Assembly: GCA_015163925.1 (NCBI GenBank)
Contig: JAAOIF010000074.1
Coordinates: forward strand, 1 to 5,824
Origin: Candidatus Thioglobus sp.
GTDB lineage: Bacteria; Pseudomonadota; Gammaproteobacteria; PS1; Pseudothioglobaceae
Length of the DNA: 5,824 bases
Direction: 5' to 3'
In this document: positions 5,642-5,824 of the stretch, in pieces
Numbering within the stretch: the stretch's first letter is position 1
Layout: the number at the start of each line of letters is the position of its first letter
Notes under the pieces: generated by a model
The model's input: the letters and a program-made list of their open reading frames with translations, nothing else
What the model was told of the DNA's origin: nothing
Database searches by the model: none
Made by a program: the position numbers and the translations under genes

Positions 5642-5824
5642 ATGCAAGAGTATTTGCAAATTGGAAAGCGCATTTTGGAGGACGGAGTCTGGGGCAAAAA
5701 TGCTCGGACTGGGCAAAAAACTCTAAGCATTATTGGTGCGACTTTTGAGTTTGATTTGAGCGATGCAAGCGTGCCGGTGGTAACGACTAAGCAATTATTT
5801 TGGAAATCTGCCATCGCTGAAATG
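5642..5824 (+). CDS. thyA: Thymidylate synthase, 3'-truncated by window edge
   Basis: ThyA methylates dUMP to dTMP with methylene-tetrahydrofolate in the cytoplasm. Only the first 61 codons are present, running open to the right edge; the catalytic cysteine lies beyond it. MQEYLQIGKRILEDGV is the usual N-terminal helix. ARTGQKTLSIIGATFEFDLSD (21-41) carries the phosphate-binding arginine (Arg22, corresponding to E. coli Arg21) and is followed by VPVVTTKQLFWKSAIAEM. The FWK-AIAE wording resembles a ThyA subtype found in some gammaproteobacteria rather than the E. coli wording (TKKLHLRSIIHEL). The ATG lies three bases after the lgt stop, with no strong ribosome binding site, so translation is probably coupled to lgt. 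The lgt-thyA order is common in proteobacteria and supports the call. Confidence 0.92.
   Translation, partial: MQEYLQIGKRILEDGVWGKNARTGQKTLSIIGATFEFDLSDASVPVVTTKQLFWKSAIAEM

Noticed and set aside
5614..5814. A 66-codon minus-strand frame opposite thyA
   Set aside because: It is antisense to clear thyA codons and has no supporting motif or start signal.

Overview
The window is a compact, AT-rich chromosomal segment of a Gammaproteobacterium carrying mainly housekeeping genes. The assignment rests on several protein signatures. ParB has the QRGKFQPR and GERRWRA blocks typical of gammaproteobacterial chromosomal ParB. The ThyA fragment ends in the KQLFWKSAIAE type of sequence. An MlaC-type lipid-binding protein is present, lgt is followed directly by thyA, and the tRNA has an encoded CCA end. 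A two-cysteine, BigR/SqrR-like regulator would suit a sulfur-metabolising lineage, but that is inference and no genus can be named from this window.

Layout, left to right: (1) the 3' part of lepB (signal peptidase I, + strand), cut by the left edge. (2) A tight minus-strand run, read right to left as ctpA (S41 processing protease), parA, parB (chromosome partitioning). It converges on lepB with only 20 bases between the stop codons. (3) A divergent, very AT-rich intergenic region of about 97 bases (3707-3803) with a perfect TATAAT on the + strand. (4) A + strand pair: an exported MlaC-like protein and a small ArsR-family regulator, 22 bases apart and each with a good ribosome binding site. 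(5) tRNA-Arg(CCG). (6) lgt (prolipoprotein diacylglyceryl transferase), starting 27 bases after the tRNA, then thyA (thymidylate synthase), 3 bases after lgt and cut by the right edge.

Functionally, LepB, CtpA, the MlaC-like protein and Lgt all act at the cell envelope (secretion, periplasmic proteolysis, lipid transport, lipoprotein maturation). ParA and ParB segregate the chromosome, and ThyA makes dTMP. No mobile element, CRISPR array, toxin-antitoxin pair or clear novel system is visible. The points most worth a second look are the probable persulfide-sensing cysteine pair in the ArsR-family regulator and its unusual pairing with an MlaC-like gene, short tandem repeats spanning the parA-parB junction, the placement of parAB behind ctpA, and lgt lacking a ribosome binding site directly behind a tRNA. 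There is no gene-free stretch longer than 300 bases.
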